Positions 21,790-36,400 of a DNA stretch of 64,000 nucleotides are shown here, piece after piece. The position numbers were made by a program, and so were the translations under genes. Within the stretch, counting starts at the first letter, position 1, and every line of letters starts with the position of its first letter. The notes beneath the pieces are model-generated. The model searched no databases. It was given only the letters and a program-made list of their open reading frames with translations, and was not told the DNA's origin. Where the stretch lies: positions 310,001 to 374,000 of the forward strand of contig JAYJMM010000109.1 of NCBI GenBank assembly GCA_037349105.1, read 5' to 3'. The stretch is from Limnomonas spitsbergensis. Lineage: Eukaryota > Chlorophyta > Chlorophyceae > Chlamydomonadales.

Positions 21790-23874
21790 GCCTGAATACA
21801 GAAGGGACATCAAGGCATACATAGCATTCTTTCAGAACCTGTTACGCCCTATTGGTTAACACGAAGACGATTTCTCGTTGAGTGATTGGGCGTTTGATTG
21901 AGGAGGCGGGACGGGTGAGGGGCTGCATGTAGAGAGCCCTTTTTGTTTTGGTGGGTTTGCCGCTGGCATCGCAGGATAAGGTTGTTAAGCTAAATGCATA
22001 CGTGCATCCTGAATCCTCGGTTGGCACTGGACTGCACCGTCAGTGGCGGCCTGCTTTCTGTCATTAAAGGCAGAAGACCTGCAAGAGCGCATGGCCTTCC
22101 ATCAGCCATTGTCACAGTGCATCAGAACATGCATCTTAATCTGTTGAGAGGAAAATGCCCTGCCTCTAGGCAAGCAGTTGGGCTGTGTGATAGCAATCTA
22201 GTGAAGCAATTCAGGAGTCCTTCATGTGTCAGTGTTGAGGTCACAACAGTCGACTATACACCCCTCTCTAGACTGTAGACCGGGGCAAGCCAAATCTCCA
22301 AGTACGGATCCTTCAACCTGTTGACGGTGTGAGTCGGGTTGACAGTCTTTGCTCTTGTGAGTGAGGCCTTGGTCAGGAAAGCCTGAGCACTTCACATAGT
22401 TGCGGGCTGTTTCGAAGGGAAGGTTACCCCTCTACCCTTTGGCCTCCAAGAAGCCTAGTAAAAGTTGTATTGTAAACACGCTAGCTTATAACTTGCTAAA
22501 GACTAGGATACCACGGGTGAAGAGCTGCGAGGCCACCTTTGGTTCATTGGCTTTCCTGTCAGCATGCACCAATGCGCCCCCATGTCGTGGCAATAAGGTA
22601 AAGGGGTTCCCTGCAAAACTCAGAATATTTACAGATGATGGGGCAGTTAAGCAAAAGGTACATGGGATCCGCGTCCTCAAAGAACATTTAAGCAAAAGGG
22701 ATAAAGCACTGGGATCAAGGTCGAGGTTGGGACACGCCTGGTTCCAGGCAGCAATACAAAGCATCTGAACATACGGTAAATCCGAAGAGAAAGATCCCCC
22801 ATCGTACTGGAACATAAATTTCCACACAAAATCAGCGGTGAAAGAGTTTGGGAAGCAGCATTCGAGCTATCAACGATCATGCCAATTGCAGTCGATATCT
22901 TGTGCGGAAATAAACACACAGGGTGGTGAGGAGACGAGCACTTCTGGCCACACTACCACAGCATGCCCCCCGGCTCTACAATGTGCCTCCTGAGCAAACA
23001 ATCATTTCTGATGAAAGAAGCAAGCGACCAGTGCAACCCGCAAAGGCGACCTGGGGTGTTTTTATTCGTCCAGCCCTGCTGGGATCGTCCGCCTCATAAA
23101 TAGGGTCCTTTTTGCTGAAAAAAACTTCCTCAAGCTTGATCGCGTAAATAATTCTGTAAGGCAGTGAAAACGGTTTGTAGCATTCGCCAATACTTGTTAT
23201 GCCTGCATCAAACTGTATATCCTGTCTATACAACAGCAGCTCATGGGTTCAAAAATGTGTCCCCTTTTTGTGTGCCAATAAACAAAAAAGGGTGCCTGAA
23301 ACACCGACTGGTTGTCTAATAACACAATCTAATCATCAATTGACTGGCACAGGTTAAAAGGGAATCTCAACATGTACTGCCTGTTTCAATTTTGTAAAAG
23401 TAACTGAGCAACAACAGACTGTCACAGTTTTGAAAATGCAAATGAACACCAACTGCCTGCCACAGCTTGCAAAATGGCAGTACTCAGCGCACCGCGGTCA
23501 TGAGTACATGGTGCATGCAAACCCAAAAGCAAACCCAGAGTCGTCAAAAATCCGCGCCGGTACTTTTTCTGGCTGTCCCCCCTAGGGCTCATGGCTTACC
23601 CGGTTGAACACCCCTTCCACCTTAATCCCACAGACATGGAAAGTCTGAAACCATACCTTGCTTGCGTTACCTCAGCTTTTTGCCGCCCCACTTGAGCAAT
23701 ACTGAATACCTGACAAGGCTCAGGGCTGATCTGGCTCCATGACCGTTCTCACTGAATAAGCTCCCCAGGATGCCCCCCTCTCCCTCCATCGGCTCCCCCA
23801 GGCGCCCCCGCTCTTCACATGTGCATCAGGCCTGCCGCCTCCATGGCCACTGCCGAGGACATGATCGCGTCCTG

Positions 23875-24155
23875 ATCCAACAAGAGTGAGATCACAGTCC
23901 GGGTCAAACAAGAGTGGGATAACAGTCCGGGTCAAACAAGAGTGAGATAACAGTGCTGGTCAAACAATAGTGAGATCACAGTCCGGGCCAAAACAAGAGT
24001 GAGATCACGGTCCGAGGCAAACAAGAGTGAGATCACAGTCCGGGTCAAACAAGAGTGAGATCACAGTCCGGGCCAAAACAAGAGTGAGATCACAGTCCGG
24101 GCCAAAACAAGAGTGAGATCACAGTCCGAGGCAAACAAGAGTGGGATCACAGTCC
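23875..24155. repeat. 28-29-bp tandem repeat, about 10 copies
   Basis: The unit is CAAACAAGAGTGAGATCACA plus GTCCGGGT, with a one-base-longer variant (CCAAAACAAG). It lies in the region where the OPR and channel genes converge, 340 bp from the channel stop codon. Confidence 0.85.
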
Positions 24156-24494
24156 TACACGCAAATAGGGGGAGTCCATCATGTCATCATCAGAGGCCGT
24201 CAGGGTTCAGAACGAGGGCAGATATAGGTCTTTGTCTAGGAGAGGCCCTGTCCGGCCTGGATTGGGATGCTTAGGGGGGCCAGGGTCAAAAGGAGGGGTA
24301 AGGACAAGGGAAGATGTGCCTAGGAAGGGAGATGATTGCATAGTGATCAAACACAAGTGAAGGTGAGCTGAAGGGGGCGGTGGTGTGAGCTTGAGGTTCG
24401 TGCTTTGTAAATGTAGGGGCGTACTAAGGGCCCCCCAGTACTTTGAAACTGGCCTCGCCCGACGCCTCATCACTCTCCCACCCAAATACTGCTT

Positions 24495-27400
24495 TCAAAT
24501 TGACACCGCTTCAGCCCCCAAGCTGCGACCATCAATGCCAAGCCGTGTGTTCTCCCCGCCACTCCGTATTCCCACACCCCGCAAGTGCAGAACAATGGAT
24601 GAGAAGATGAGGGGTCCCACCCATGGCCCCACCTGCTCCGGGGATGGGTTGTTCATTTGTCCAGCCGCCACTTCCGCCGCAGCGACACCCCCGCCCGCTG
24701 CAAACGCAGACACCCTGCCACTCCCCGTCCGGCTCCAACCCTCCATTCCGGCGGTGGGATTCACAAACGAGCGGCCGCGATACCGTAGCCCAGGGGGAAT
24801 GCTGGAGATCCCCCCGGCGCCCGCTGCCCCGCTCAGCCCGCCCGATGTGGAGAAGAGCGTCCGCGCCTTGGAGCTCATGTAGAACTGCCCCCCGCTAAGG
24901 TCGGCTGCGGGCACGGGGCCCCCCGGGCCGTGAACATGACCCAACGGGAACGGTGCTTCAGGCGCCTGCGAGGGGGAGAGGGCGCAATCAGCCACTCGGT
25001 CCGTACGGGCGTATGGAAAACGGCTTGTGTGGTGGACAGGCCTGGCGCTTGCGGCCTGGCGTCTTCAACTTTCCGTTTCAACGCTCAAAAGGCGAGCTGT
25101 CAACAGTAGGTGCTCTGTACTAAGCCAGAAAACAAACATGAGTATGCAGTCAGATATCAGCTGCAATTTGAAAGGCCTGTTTGTTCCCTGTCGGAACCTA
25201 TCTGCAAGAAGAAACACAGCCATCCCCCCCAAACCAACCTCCATTCCACTCTGCACTGTTCTTCGTCACCAGTCCTTGCAAGCCTCACCTGTGAGAAGAG
25301 GACTCCCGCTTCGTTCATCACTTCTGCCGCAGCCATCAGCACGTTGCCGCGCCATTTGAAGGTACGGACTAGCAGCAAGGATCAGGGTCAAGGGATCAGG
25401 AGCGGAGCGTCAACATGCGAGACTTTCAGGGTTAAGGGGGAAGGTTGCAGGATCCAGATGAAGGCTTTAGGGTCTTGGGATCATGGATTGAAGCTTAGGG
25501 ACAGGAGGGGCCACAAAGTGCGTTTGACCCAGACCACGCCATCGTAAACTGCTTAAAATCCCAGCACTGGCCACCCATGGCTCTAATCATTCAAACCCAA
25601 GGATGAGCAATTTCCTGGTCAGGGCCTAGCAGGCGTTGTCTACAGCATGGTCACGGCATGGTTACGGCATGGTTACAGCATGGTTACAGCATGGTTACAG
25701 CATGGTTACAGCATGGTTACAGCATGGTTACAGCATGGTTACAGCATGGTTACAGCATGATTACAGCATGGTTACAGCATGGTTACAACATGGTTACATC
25801 ATGGTTACAGCATGGTTACAGCATGGTTACGGCATGGTTACAGCATGGTTACAGCATGGTTACAGCATGGTTACAGCATGGTTACAGCATGGTTACAGCA
25901 TGGTTACAGCATGGTTACAGCATGGTTACAGCATGGTTACAGCATGGTTACAGCATGGTTACAGCATGGTTACAGCATGGTTACATCATGGTTACATCAT
26001 GGTTACAGCATGGTTACGGCATGGTTACAGCATGGTTACAGCATGGTTACAGCATGGTTACAGCATGGTTACAGCATGGTTACAGCATGGTTAGTTACGG
26101 CATGGTTACAGCATGGTTACAGCATGGTTACAGCATGGTTACAACATGGTTACAGCATGGTTACAGCATGGTTACAGCATGGTTACAGCATGGTTACAGC
26201 ATGGTTACAGCATGGTCACAGCATGGTCACAGCATGGTTACAGCATGGTTACAGCATGGTTACAGCATGGTTACGGCATGGTTACAGCATGGTTACAGCA
26301 TGGTTACAGCATGGTTACAGCATGGTTACAGCATGGTTACAGCATGGTTACAACATGGTTACAGCATGGTTACAGCATGGTTACAGCATGGTTACAGCAT
26401 GGTTACAGCATGGTTACGGCATGGTTACAGCATGGTTACAGCATGGTTACAGCATGGTTACAGCATGGTTACAGCATGGTTACAGCATGGTTACAGCATG
26501 GTTACAGCATGGTTACAGCATGGTCACAGCATGGTCACAGCATGGTTACAGCATGGTTACAGCATGGTTACAGCATGGTTACAGCATGGTTACAGCATGG
26601 TTACAGCATGGTTACAGCATGGTTACAGCATGGTTACATCATGGTTACAGCATGGTTACAGCATGGTTACGGCATGGTTACAGCATGGTTACAGCATGGT
26701 TACAGCATGGTTACAGCATGGTTACAGCATGGTTACAGCATGGTTACAGCATGGTTAGTTACGGCATGGTTACAGCATGGTTACAGCATGGTTACAGCAT
26801 GGTTACAGCATGGTTACAACATGGTTACAGCATGGTTACAGCATGGTTACAGCATGGTTACAGCATGGTCACAGCATGGTTACAGCATGGTTACAGCATG
26901 GTCGCAGCATGGTTACAGCATGGTTACAGCATGGTTACAGCATGGTTACAGCATGGTTACAGCATGGTCACAGCATGGTTACAGCATGGTTACAGCATGG
27001 TCGCAGCATGGTTACAGCATGGTTACAGCATGGTTACAACATGGTTACAGCATGGTTACAGCATGGTTACAGCATGGTTACAGCATGGTTACAGCATGGT
27101 TACAGCATGGTTACAGCATGGTTACAGCATGGTTACAGCATGGTCACAGCATGGTTACAGCATGGTTACAGCATGGTTACAGCATGGTTACAGCATGGTT
27201 ACAGCATGGTTACATCATGGTGACAGCATGGTTACGGCATGGTTACAGCATGGTTACGGCATGGTTACAGCATGGTTACAGCATGGTTACATCATGGTTA
27301 CAGCATGGTTACGGCATGGTTACAGCATGGTTACAGCATGGTTACAGCATGGTTACAGCATGGTTACAGCATGGTTACAGCATGGTTACAGCATGGTTAC

Positions 27401-30400
27401 AGCATGGTTACAGCATGGTTACAGCATGGTTACAGCATGGTTACAGCATGGTTACAGCATGGTTACATCATGGTTAAAGCATGGTTACAGCATGGTTACG
27501 GCATGGTTACAGCATGGTTACAGCATGGTTACAGCATGGTTACAGCATGGTTACATCATGGTGACAGCATGGTTACGGCATGGTTACAGCATGGTTACGG
27601 CATGGTTACAGCATGGTTAGTTACGGCATGGTTACAGCATGGTTACAGCATGGTTACAGCATGGTTACAGCATGGTTACAGCATGGTTACAGCATGGTTA
27701 CAGCATGGTTACAGCATGGTTACAGCATGGTTACAGCATGGTTACAGCATGGTTACAGCATGGTTACAGCATGGTTACAGCATGGTTACAGCATGGTTAC
27801 AGCATGGTTACAGCATGGTTACAGCATGGTTACAGCATGGTTACAGCATGGTTACAGCATGGTTACAGCATGGTTACAGCATGGTTACATCATGGTGACA
27901 GCATGGTTACAGCATGGTTACATCATGGTTACGGCATGGTTACAGCATGGTTACAGCATGGTTACATCATGGTTACAGCATGGTTACGGCATGGTTACAG
28001 CATGGTTACAGCATGGTTACAGCATGGTTACAGCATGGTTACAGCATGGTTACAGCATGGTTACAACATGGTTACAGCATGGTTACAGCATGGTTACAGC
28101 ATGGTTACAGCATGGTTACAGCATGGTTACAGCATGGTTACAGCATGGTTACAGCATGGTTACAGCATGGTCACAGCATGGTTACAGCATGGTTACAGCA
28201 TGGTCACAGCATGGTTACAGCATGGTTACAGCATGGTCACAGCATGGTTACAGCATGGTTACAGCATGGTTACAGCATGGTTACAGCATGGTTACAGCAT
28301 GGTGACAGCATGGTTACATCATGGTTACGGCATGGTTACAGCATGGTTACAGCATGGTTACAGCATGGTTACAGCATGGTTACAACATGGTTACAGCATG
28401 GTTACAGCATGGTTACAGCATGGTTACAGCATGGTTACAGCATGGTTACAGCATGGTTACATCATGGTTACATCATGGTTACAGCATGGTTACAACATGG
28501 TTACAACATGGTTACATCATGGTTACGGCATGGTTACAGCATGGTTACAGCATGGTTACAGCATGGTTACATCATGGTTACAGCATGGTTACGGCATGGT
28601 TACAGCATGGTTACAGCATGGTTACAGCATGGTTACAGCATGGTTACAGCATGGTTACAGCATGGTTACAGCATGGTTACAGCATGGTTACATCATGGTT
28701 ACATCATGGTTACAGCATGGTTACAACATGGTTACAGCATGGTTACAGCATGGTTACAGCATGGTTACAGCATGGTTACAGCATGGTTACATCATGGTGA
28801 CAGCATGGTTACAGCATGGTTACATCATGGTTACAACATGGTTACAGCATGGTTACAGCATGGTGACAGCATGGTTACAGCATGGTTACAGCATGGTTAC
28901 GGCATGGTTACGGTCTTGACTAAAAGTCTATGAGTCAAGGGATATCTCACTTGCGTCATCAGCCACGTGGTTGTATTCCCAGTAGATGAGGATCTGGATC
29001 TTCTGCGGCGTCTCCAAGGAGCTGAGGGGGTGACGGGGGGGGAGGGCTGTAATAGGGACATGTTGACTTGACTTCAAATTATATAATGGTCATAATGGTA
29101 ACTCCAAGAGAACACAATTAAGTTTCCTGTCTTTTCCCCTCCCCAGAACGCACCACCCCATGATTGGCATTCACACTTTCTCAACCCTATCATGGTTCCA
29201 TCCCTACCCCTTTGATTGACCAGGGCAGCCACTATGCATCCCCATAGGGTGTGATAGGAGCCTAGCCAGGGGTTGCGAGTTGAATGCCCAGATTGTAGGT
29301 TTATAAGTCGGGGTAGAGCAGGCGCACTCACCAAGCCACGACGCCAACACAGCCCGTGAACTCCCGAGGGAAGTCGAAACCAAAGCGCTTGATGCGGACC
29401 TGTACACAGCACGCCGACAGGGGAAGCCATAAGGGCAGCAGGGGGGGTCAGGTATTTAAAGCATCAGTCCGCTGAGGAGGGACAGGTCATGACAGCCACC
29501 CAGGGGAGTGGGCTCTCAAAGCTGAAGCAATGACAATGGAGCTGTATTCGGTTGAGGGTTGAGCCACATACTTTCAAGCAGAGCAGCGGCCAGTTCAGCT
29601 TTCATGATGTAGCCAGATCGCTGGAAGTAGAGCTGTGGCAGGTCTGCGCACAACTGCACACCCCCATTCAGCCTCAGTAGGGCCTCAAGTCTGTCAAGGA
29701 CTGAACTTGGCGTGCCAAACTGATGTTCCTAGTGAGTTGAGTGAGCCTGCGGGGTGTGCTGCTGGCCTGCTGGGCAGGTAACTTCCCCCCTCTCACCTCC
29801 AATGTCTCCAGGACCGATGTAGGTGTGTCAAAGTCCACCAGGAACCGCACCACGTCCCAGAAGGGATCACTCCTGCAACAGCGGCAGTAGCAGGATCTGC
29901 ATCAAGGGCATCACTCCTGGAGCAATTGGCGGCCTGATGGTTCCTCCCTGATGCTGGAGTCATATGCTGGACTATGCGGCCAATATGCCACCTGTCTGCC
30001 TGCCCCTAACCATCCCACCAGGGCCTGCCCCTAACCATCCCACCAGGGCCTGCCCTTTTCCAACCAACCTGGACATGTTGATCGTTATTTGTGTGAGCAG
30101 CCAGGTGGTGGGGATGTACATCCGCCTGCTATCATCCCGGATGGCGGTGATGGACATGAGGGAGATCTCCTCCACCTGGAGCCAAGGAGGGGCAGGGATG
30201 GGGTCCATGATCTAAACTGTAGGGTTGGGGTCAATGATTTACAGTGTAGGGTTGGGGTCAACGAGGGGCAGAGTTGGGGTCAAGGATATGTAGATACATA
30301 GTGAGGGGTACATCATGCCCGATGCGGGAGATTGCGTCTACCTGGAACAACAGCGAAGATAGGGTGTGGGATGTAAGGGTAAGGATGCATAACATAGATT

Positions 30401-33400
30401 GTAGAGTGTAAGTCAATACTTCCACAGTCAGGGTGTAGGGTGTGGGATGCATGATGCAGGCATAACAGGGGGACTAGGAGAGGGTGGGTGAGATACAGTG
30501 CAGGGGCAATGGAAGAGTAGGGGAGACATGGAGGATGGCAGGTGACCCTGAGGGGACCATGCTCTCTGGGAAGCTTGGAGTCAAGGTTTCCAAGCTTTGA
30601 GCCCTCCCCTGCCCCCTGCTCCCCCCCTGCCCCCTGCTTCCCCCCCCCCCCCTGCTCCCTCTCCCCCTGCTCCCTCCCCCACCTACCCCCTGCTCCCCCC
30701 CCTGCTCCCTCCCCCCCCCCTGCTCCCCCACCCCCTACCCCTGCTACCTCCCCCCCCTGCCCCCTGCTCTCCCCCTGCTTCCCCCCTGCTCCCTCCCCTC
30801 CCTGCTTCACCCCTGCTCCCTCCCCCCCCTGCTCCCTCCACCCCCTACCCCCTGCTCCCCCTCTGCTCCCTCCCCCCCCCTGCCCCCTGCTCTCCCCTAC
30901 TCCCTCTACTCCCTGTTCCCTGTCCCCCCTCTGCTCCCTCCCCTCCCTGCTCCCTGCTCTCTCCCCTGCTCCCCCCTGCTCCCTGCTCCCTCCCCTGCTC
31001 CCCCCCTGCTCCCTACCTTGACCACATTGCCGTTGGGGAGCTTCAACCAGTCCCCTACGTCGAAGGGATGCACCACAAAAAGGTACAGCACCTGGGGATA
31101 CACAAGCACAGAGGGGTCAAGGTCCTTGATTCAAGGAGGGGTGGCCACAGGTCTGGGTGGGTGGGGGACTGCGGGGGGAGAGGGGGGTTATGGGTGGATA
31201 AACTGGATATGTAGCGCTGGATCCCTCCACCTGATTGTTGTAACACGGCATGCTGCGCAGGTAGAGCGACAGAGAAAACCCCAGCTTCCCTGAAAGAAGC
31301 TAGTTGGAACATGCACAAGCAGGGTCCCGCTTCACAGTCCTTGATTGCAGGGCGAAGAGGCTGACCCCACAGCCCGTCTCCCCAACCAGTGGCAAAGGTT
31401 GAGGTGCTGGACCCGCAACCTTGCCACCGAGCCTTGGCTTCACCCATGGCCCATGCTGCCAAGCCTTGATGCTCATGCCTCCTCTCAAGAGATCACCATG
31501 AGACCAGGCGCCCCTTGCGCTGCGCCCCACTCACCGTTTCGTACCAGGCCTTCACGGAGTTCCCAAACACAAATACAAACGCAAGGATGACGGTGCTGAT
31601 GGAGACCCACAAGTTGGCGATATTAACCTGCAGGGGGGCAATGGCAAAAGGACAACATAATGACGTTTCTGATTGAGAACCACAAGTCGGCCAATGGCAA
31701 TATTGACGTGCAGGGGGCAAATAGCAAAATGACACACATTAGTGACGCTTCTGATGGAGACCCACAAGCTTGCAAGGTTGAGCTGCTGAGGGCAAACGGC
31801 AGCATGATGCTGTAAGCCATGATATTTGGTACTTTCACAGCATGCCATGGGTGTTGAGGAGGGGTGTTGCATCATGCCCATGATGGCATTTTCATATTTT
31901 GCAGCAAGCCAGCAACGCTGCCGGTATGCACAAGACATGTTGTACATGTTGTACATTCCTGCGTCGCCAGCCATGCTCAGGGTCCAGAGGTTGAGATGTT
32001 CAATTGACCGAGCCGCACAGGCTCAATCAACAATACAAGCAGCCATTGATCCCACCGCCTGCACATTAAACACTTCTTGCTACAACTTGAGGAGGATGGG
32101 GGGTGCCTGCTGACCAGCCCCACAAGAGGCCCCACAAAACAAGAGCTATACAGCAGCTAATACACACATGTCATCAGGCTCAGCCACTCAGACCCTATTA
32201 GCTGCAGCAACCCCTATATTCTCAACAGGTAGAACTCCTACTTTACCCCCCTTTGTTTACCTGCACCTGGGATCAGTCCTGTCTGCCTGTACCCCCAGTG
32301 TGCACCTCCCACCTGAAATATGTACAAGTAGATGAAGATGAAGGCAATATGGATGAGCACCCCGATCACGCGCTCAAGCTTGGCCACGACACTCTTGGTG
32401 TCCTTCAGGGTGAGCGCCAGCTTCTTGCGCTCCTGGGCAGCAGGGCATCACAGGACATGACACATCGTGCGATAATACATTCTGCAGCACGTTGTTAGAT
32501 GGAAGGTGACTCAGTGCTACGGCCGAACGGGTGCCTTTCTTAATCCACACCTCAGGGTGTATACCTTTCTTTCTTTCTTTCTTACACGCTGCAGTGCAGG
32601 CCATGCAACAGTTAACCATACCTACCGCCACACACAGGCCTAAGTGCATGCCTTTGCACGATAGGTAAGGTCGTATACTGGCTCAGAGCAGCCTTGCTTC
32701 ATGGGCATTTGCTGAAGGCCAACATGTGTCAGGGTGACAGGGTGTCAGGGTGACAGCGGCACATATCTCCCTCATCTGTGGAGATCCGTGTCACATTAAG
32801 GTGAGCAATGCTAAGGAGCTGGATCGAACAAAAACATCGAAAGGGCCCAGCTAGACCATGAGTGAGATCGATTGTACAGCAAGGCTCAAGGGTATCAGGT
32901 TTGCAGGTTTCAAGGTCTTGCAGGTGAAAATATAGGGATTTAATGGTCCTAGGGTAAAGGGTTTAAGGGAATTGAGGGTTGACGGAGTGCAAAGTTTACA
33001 GATTTGCACTGCAGTGCCTCACCTTATAGATGAGAACGATTGCATCCACGATGTTGTTGAGGGTGGCCCGCCCGTCTTTGTCGGTGTCAAGGATCTCAAA
33101 ACAGGTGCGCACCTGCGACCAGGGTACAAAGCTACTCAATGTGGATTCAGCTACCGGTCAGCTACATATTATCCTGCTTTGCCCGGCCGTCGTTGTTGGT
33201 GTCAAAAAAATACAAAAAACAGGGCATGCTGTTCAAGGGTGATTCAGCTATAATTCAGCTACACCACTGCTATTAAAGGGTGCTTCAGCTACGCAGTTCA
33301 GCTACATTGCGGCCTATTGCTGGTTGGGCCTGGTGCAGGTAGCCCTGTGGCCTATACTGCAGGACCCATGCTCTTTCAGTGCGCATAAGGCCATCGTTTC

Positions 33401-36400
33401 CTTTTTTGCAATCCAGCTACCTGTCAGCTACACTCCAGCCTACGGACGCAGGCCCCAATTGTGGCTAGCTATGCTGCTTGGGCCGCCGGCTGCCTGCCTG
33501 CCAAGGTTCGGCCCTAGTCTGGCCTTCAAATCCCGCTGAAGGTGGCCTCATTGCCGAAAGAACAAACACTTCACCAGGCGTTATTTTTTCATTGGATCCC
33601 AACCCCTCCCCCTAGCCTGGCTCACCTCATCCCCCGTGAGGAAGAAGCTTTCCAGATCCGCCGGCAGTACATACGGCCGGCTTAGGTTGTGGTTCAGGAT
33701 GTTGCAGTACAGGTGGAACGCCAGGCGCTTGGCCTCATTCTTGCTCTTAATCTGAGGATAAGGCAGAAATCAAGTAAATCAAGATCGAATATCCGTACGC
33801 AACAAGCAAGCCACATGGCAAGCCTCCTTCTTCCTTTCTTATATATTCCAGACTGGCAAACAAATGTTTGAATTCGGACATCAAACACATTTGGTTTGCA
33901 TCAGGCAGAAGATTCCAAATCACTTCAGCAGGCGGCACATGTCTGTTCATGACTCCCCTCAACCTTGCTCTCAATCTGCCAGGCAATGCAGCATCAGACC
34001 AGGACCCCTAAGGTAGGCATGCACGATTAAAGCAAGACGCTTTACCCCTGTCAGCGGTACAGCCAGGGGCAGGATCAGCAGGACAGCCAGGGGCAGCATC
34101 AGCAGTACAGCCAGTGGCAGCATCAGCGGTACAGACAGGGGCAGCATCAGCAGTACAGCCGGGGACAGCACCAGCAGTACAGCCAGGGGCAGCATCAGCA
34201 GTACAGCCGGGGGCAGCATCAGCAGTAAAGCCGAGGGCAGCACCAGCAGTACAGCGAGGGGCAGCATCAGCGTGCCCTGCTTGTAACGTTTTATGTTGAA
34301 AAGCCTACACGGTACCCAAGCAACGAGGAGGTGGTCCCAGCCTCTGGATACCGGTAACATGAATATACCGGGAATTTACACAAAGGGATACGTTTGTCTG
34401 GAGGTGTGCGCTCCTGGCATGATCTGATCATCTCACGCCCCAAAGTGTCTCAAGGGTTTAGCCCACCCAGTTGCAGTCAGCACCCCGGTCACCCACCTCG
34501 CTTTGACCATCTCCTTGAGAGTCTGCCACCACACCCAGCTGCTCCGTCAGCGTGGTGAACTTGAGCTTATTCTTCCGCACGTGCTGCTCCAGCCTGAAGA
34601 AAAAGGAAAGCAGAGTTATAAGTGCCACAGCTCGCAACCACTATTTTTCCGCACGTGGTGCTCCAGCCTGAAGAAAAAGAAAAGCAGAGTTATAAGTGCC
34701 GCCCTTCGCAACGCCTCCTCTTCACAGGATTGTCACATTAAGTTGGTTCTTCCACATGTGCTGCTTCAGCTTCAAGACAAAAGCAAGGTCAGAGGTGCCA
34801 CTATTTTCTCCCCAACAGGGTCGCAGCAGCCGAGCTTGTTCTTCCCTCCATGCTGTTCTCCAGCCTGAAGACAAAGGGAAGCTAAGCTCCAGGCGCTGCT
34901 CATCTCGACTCCTCCTTTTCATGAGATCACAACAACAGGCCTTTACTGCTGCACATGCTGCTCCAGCGAAAACAGCAAATGAAAAGCATACACGGTACTT
35001 TTCACGGCTTATCCATTGTTTGATTCCACAGCAACGGGCTTGCTTTCTGCACAAGCTGCTCTAGCCTGAAAACAAAAGCCGAATGGGCGTGTGCTTGGGC
35101 ATGAAAGAACGTGTCATGGCTGCAGCTGTAGCGTCTACACATCAAACCAACAACCCTTTTAGAAAAGCCACGTGGTGTGAGCAGGATCACAGATCAGACA
35201 CGCTGTCAATGCATTCTTGACTGGATCAGAGAACTGTGGTGCTTTGTTGTGCAAAGCATCACAGTGGGAGGCAGGGTGGCTCCGGAGCTTATGCAGCATC
35301 CTCGTCCAGGGTCTTTTCATTTCATTTCTGGGCCACAGGCAAGCCTTCCTTCCTACTATCATTGGCTTCCACAAGATGAATCTCTTTTGGCAGGCACAGG
35401 CCGCCTAGACCCAGTGCACCCCATCTGGCCTCATTCCCCCGGCGCCCTCCCAGTGGGCTTATTGGAGAGAATACCTACCCCCACCTCCTGCTTGGCAGAC
35501 CGCCAGACCATATGCGTGTTCCTTACCAGTACAGCGACATCCCCATCTCCCGCTTGGCTGGCAAGATGCCCGCAGGAGTGGGTGTCAGGATGCCTGATGG
35601 GGCGCGGGACAAGCCTCCGGTAGCCACGTCGTCCGTCATGGTGCCGTAACCACTCATGGAAACCCGCCTGGGAGCGTGATGCAAGGGTTGGGGGGATCAG
35701 AATGAGCACCTTCACGGCTTGGCAGGGTGCACAGTGTTTGACAGGGCCTGCCCCCTGTCAATGTCGGAGATTTAAAGCTTTAGGCCGGGGCCTCTAATCC
35801 TAAGATAATAGTGTGCATTTGGTTCTCAGCCTGACTGAAGTGCCAGCCCACCCATCCTTTTAGCAACATTCTCTGTGCACCGTTAAAAGCACTTCAGCGG
35901 GCCACACTAGGTACCCTGCATGTCACACACATGAGATGACGAAGATCATTTCCCAATGACTCTTCCCGGGGGAAACTTGAAGTGAAGGCCCCTCTACTGA
36001 GGAAGCATATAGCAGGTCCAGAAAGGTCTCCCCCCCGGTACCAATATATTGAACTTCATCAATTCGTTAAATTGTTGCATTGCTCATGGCTGTGGTACCG
36101 GTAGTCTGATATTACAATATTTTTCTAGTTCTTCTTCTAATTATCGGGGTACAATTGCCCCCCCTTTCTTTTGGTGGGGGGGGGGCAACTTTACCCCGAT
36201 AATTATCTAAAGCGCGTAAAGCATCTCTACCCTTATTTTGTGCTTGAAGCTGAGGCCGCCTGCAGCCCTGTTTCATGTGCTTCTCGCCACAAGGGAGGCC
36301 CTCTCAGAAAGCAGCTCCCTACCCTGTCCCAACCCACCTGCCTCATAAAGCAGCTCCCCCCTGTCCCAACCCACCTGCCTCAGAAAGCAGCTCCCCACCC

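Larger units (their letters stand above)
21372..24494. other. Convergent intergenic region, OPR to channel gene
   Basis: No supported gene. Contents are a 28-bp tandem repeat (23875-24155) and unremarkable sequence. Short frames such as 22400-22768 have no family character. Confidence 0.4.

Noticed and set aside
25636..28933. Open frames up to 613 codons reading MVTAWLQHGYS repeats
   Set aside because: They are products of an 11-bp tandem repeat without stops, lie antisense in an intron, and have no non-repeat coding part.
30313..30360. Second start for the exon VEEISLMSI (reads VDAISRIGHDV)
   Set aside because: It has an acceptor-like CAG but only weak similarity to the real exon at 30175 and no donor; at best a further decayed junction copy.
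30542..31214. Proline-rich open frames on the + strand
   Set aside because: They follow the C/T-rich array in an intron and run through channel exon sequence antisense.
31231..31290. Extra channel exon of 59 bp reading KLGFSLSLYLRSMPCYNNQ
   Set aside because: It has splice-like ends, but its length would shift the frame between AWYET and VLYLFVVHPFD, which are adjacent in the family. It could at most be a poison exon.
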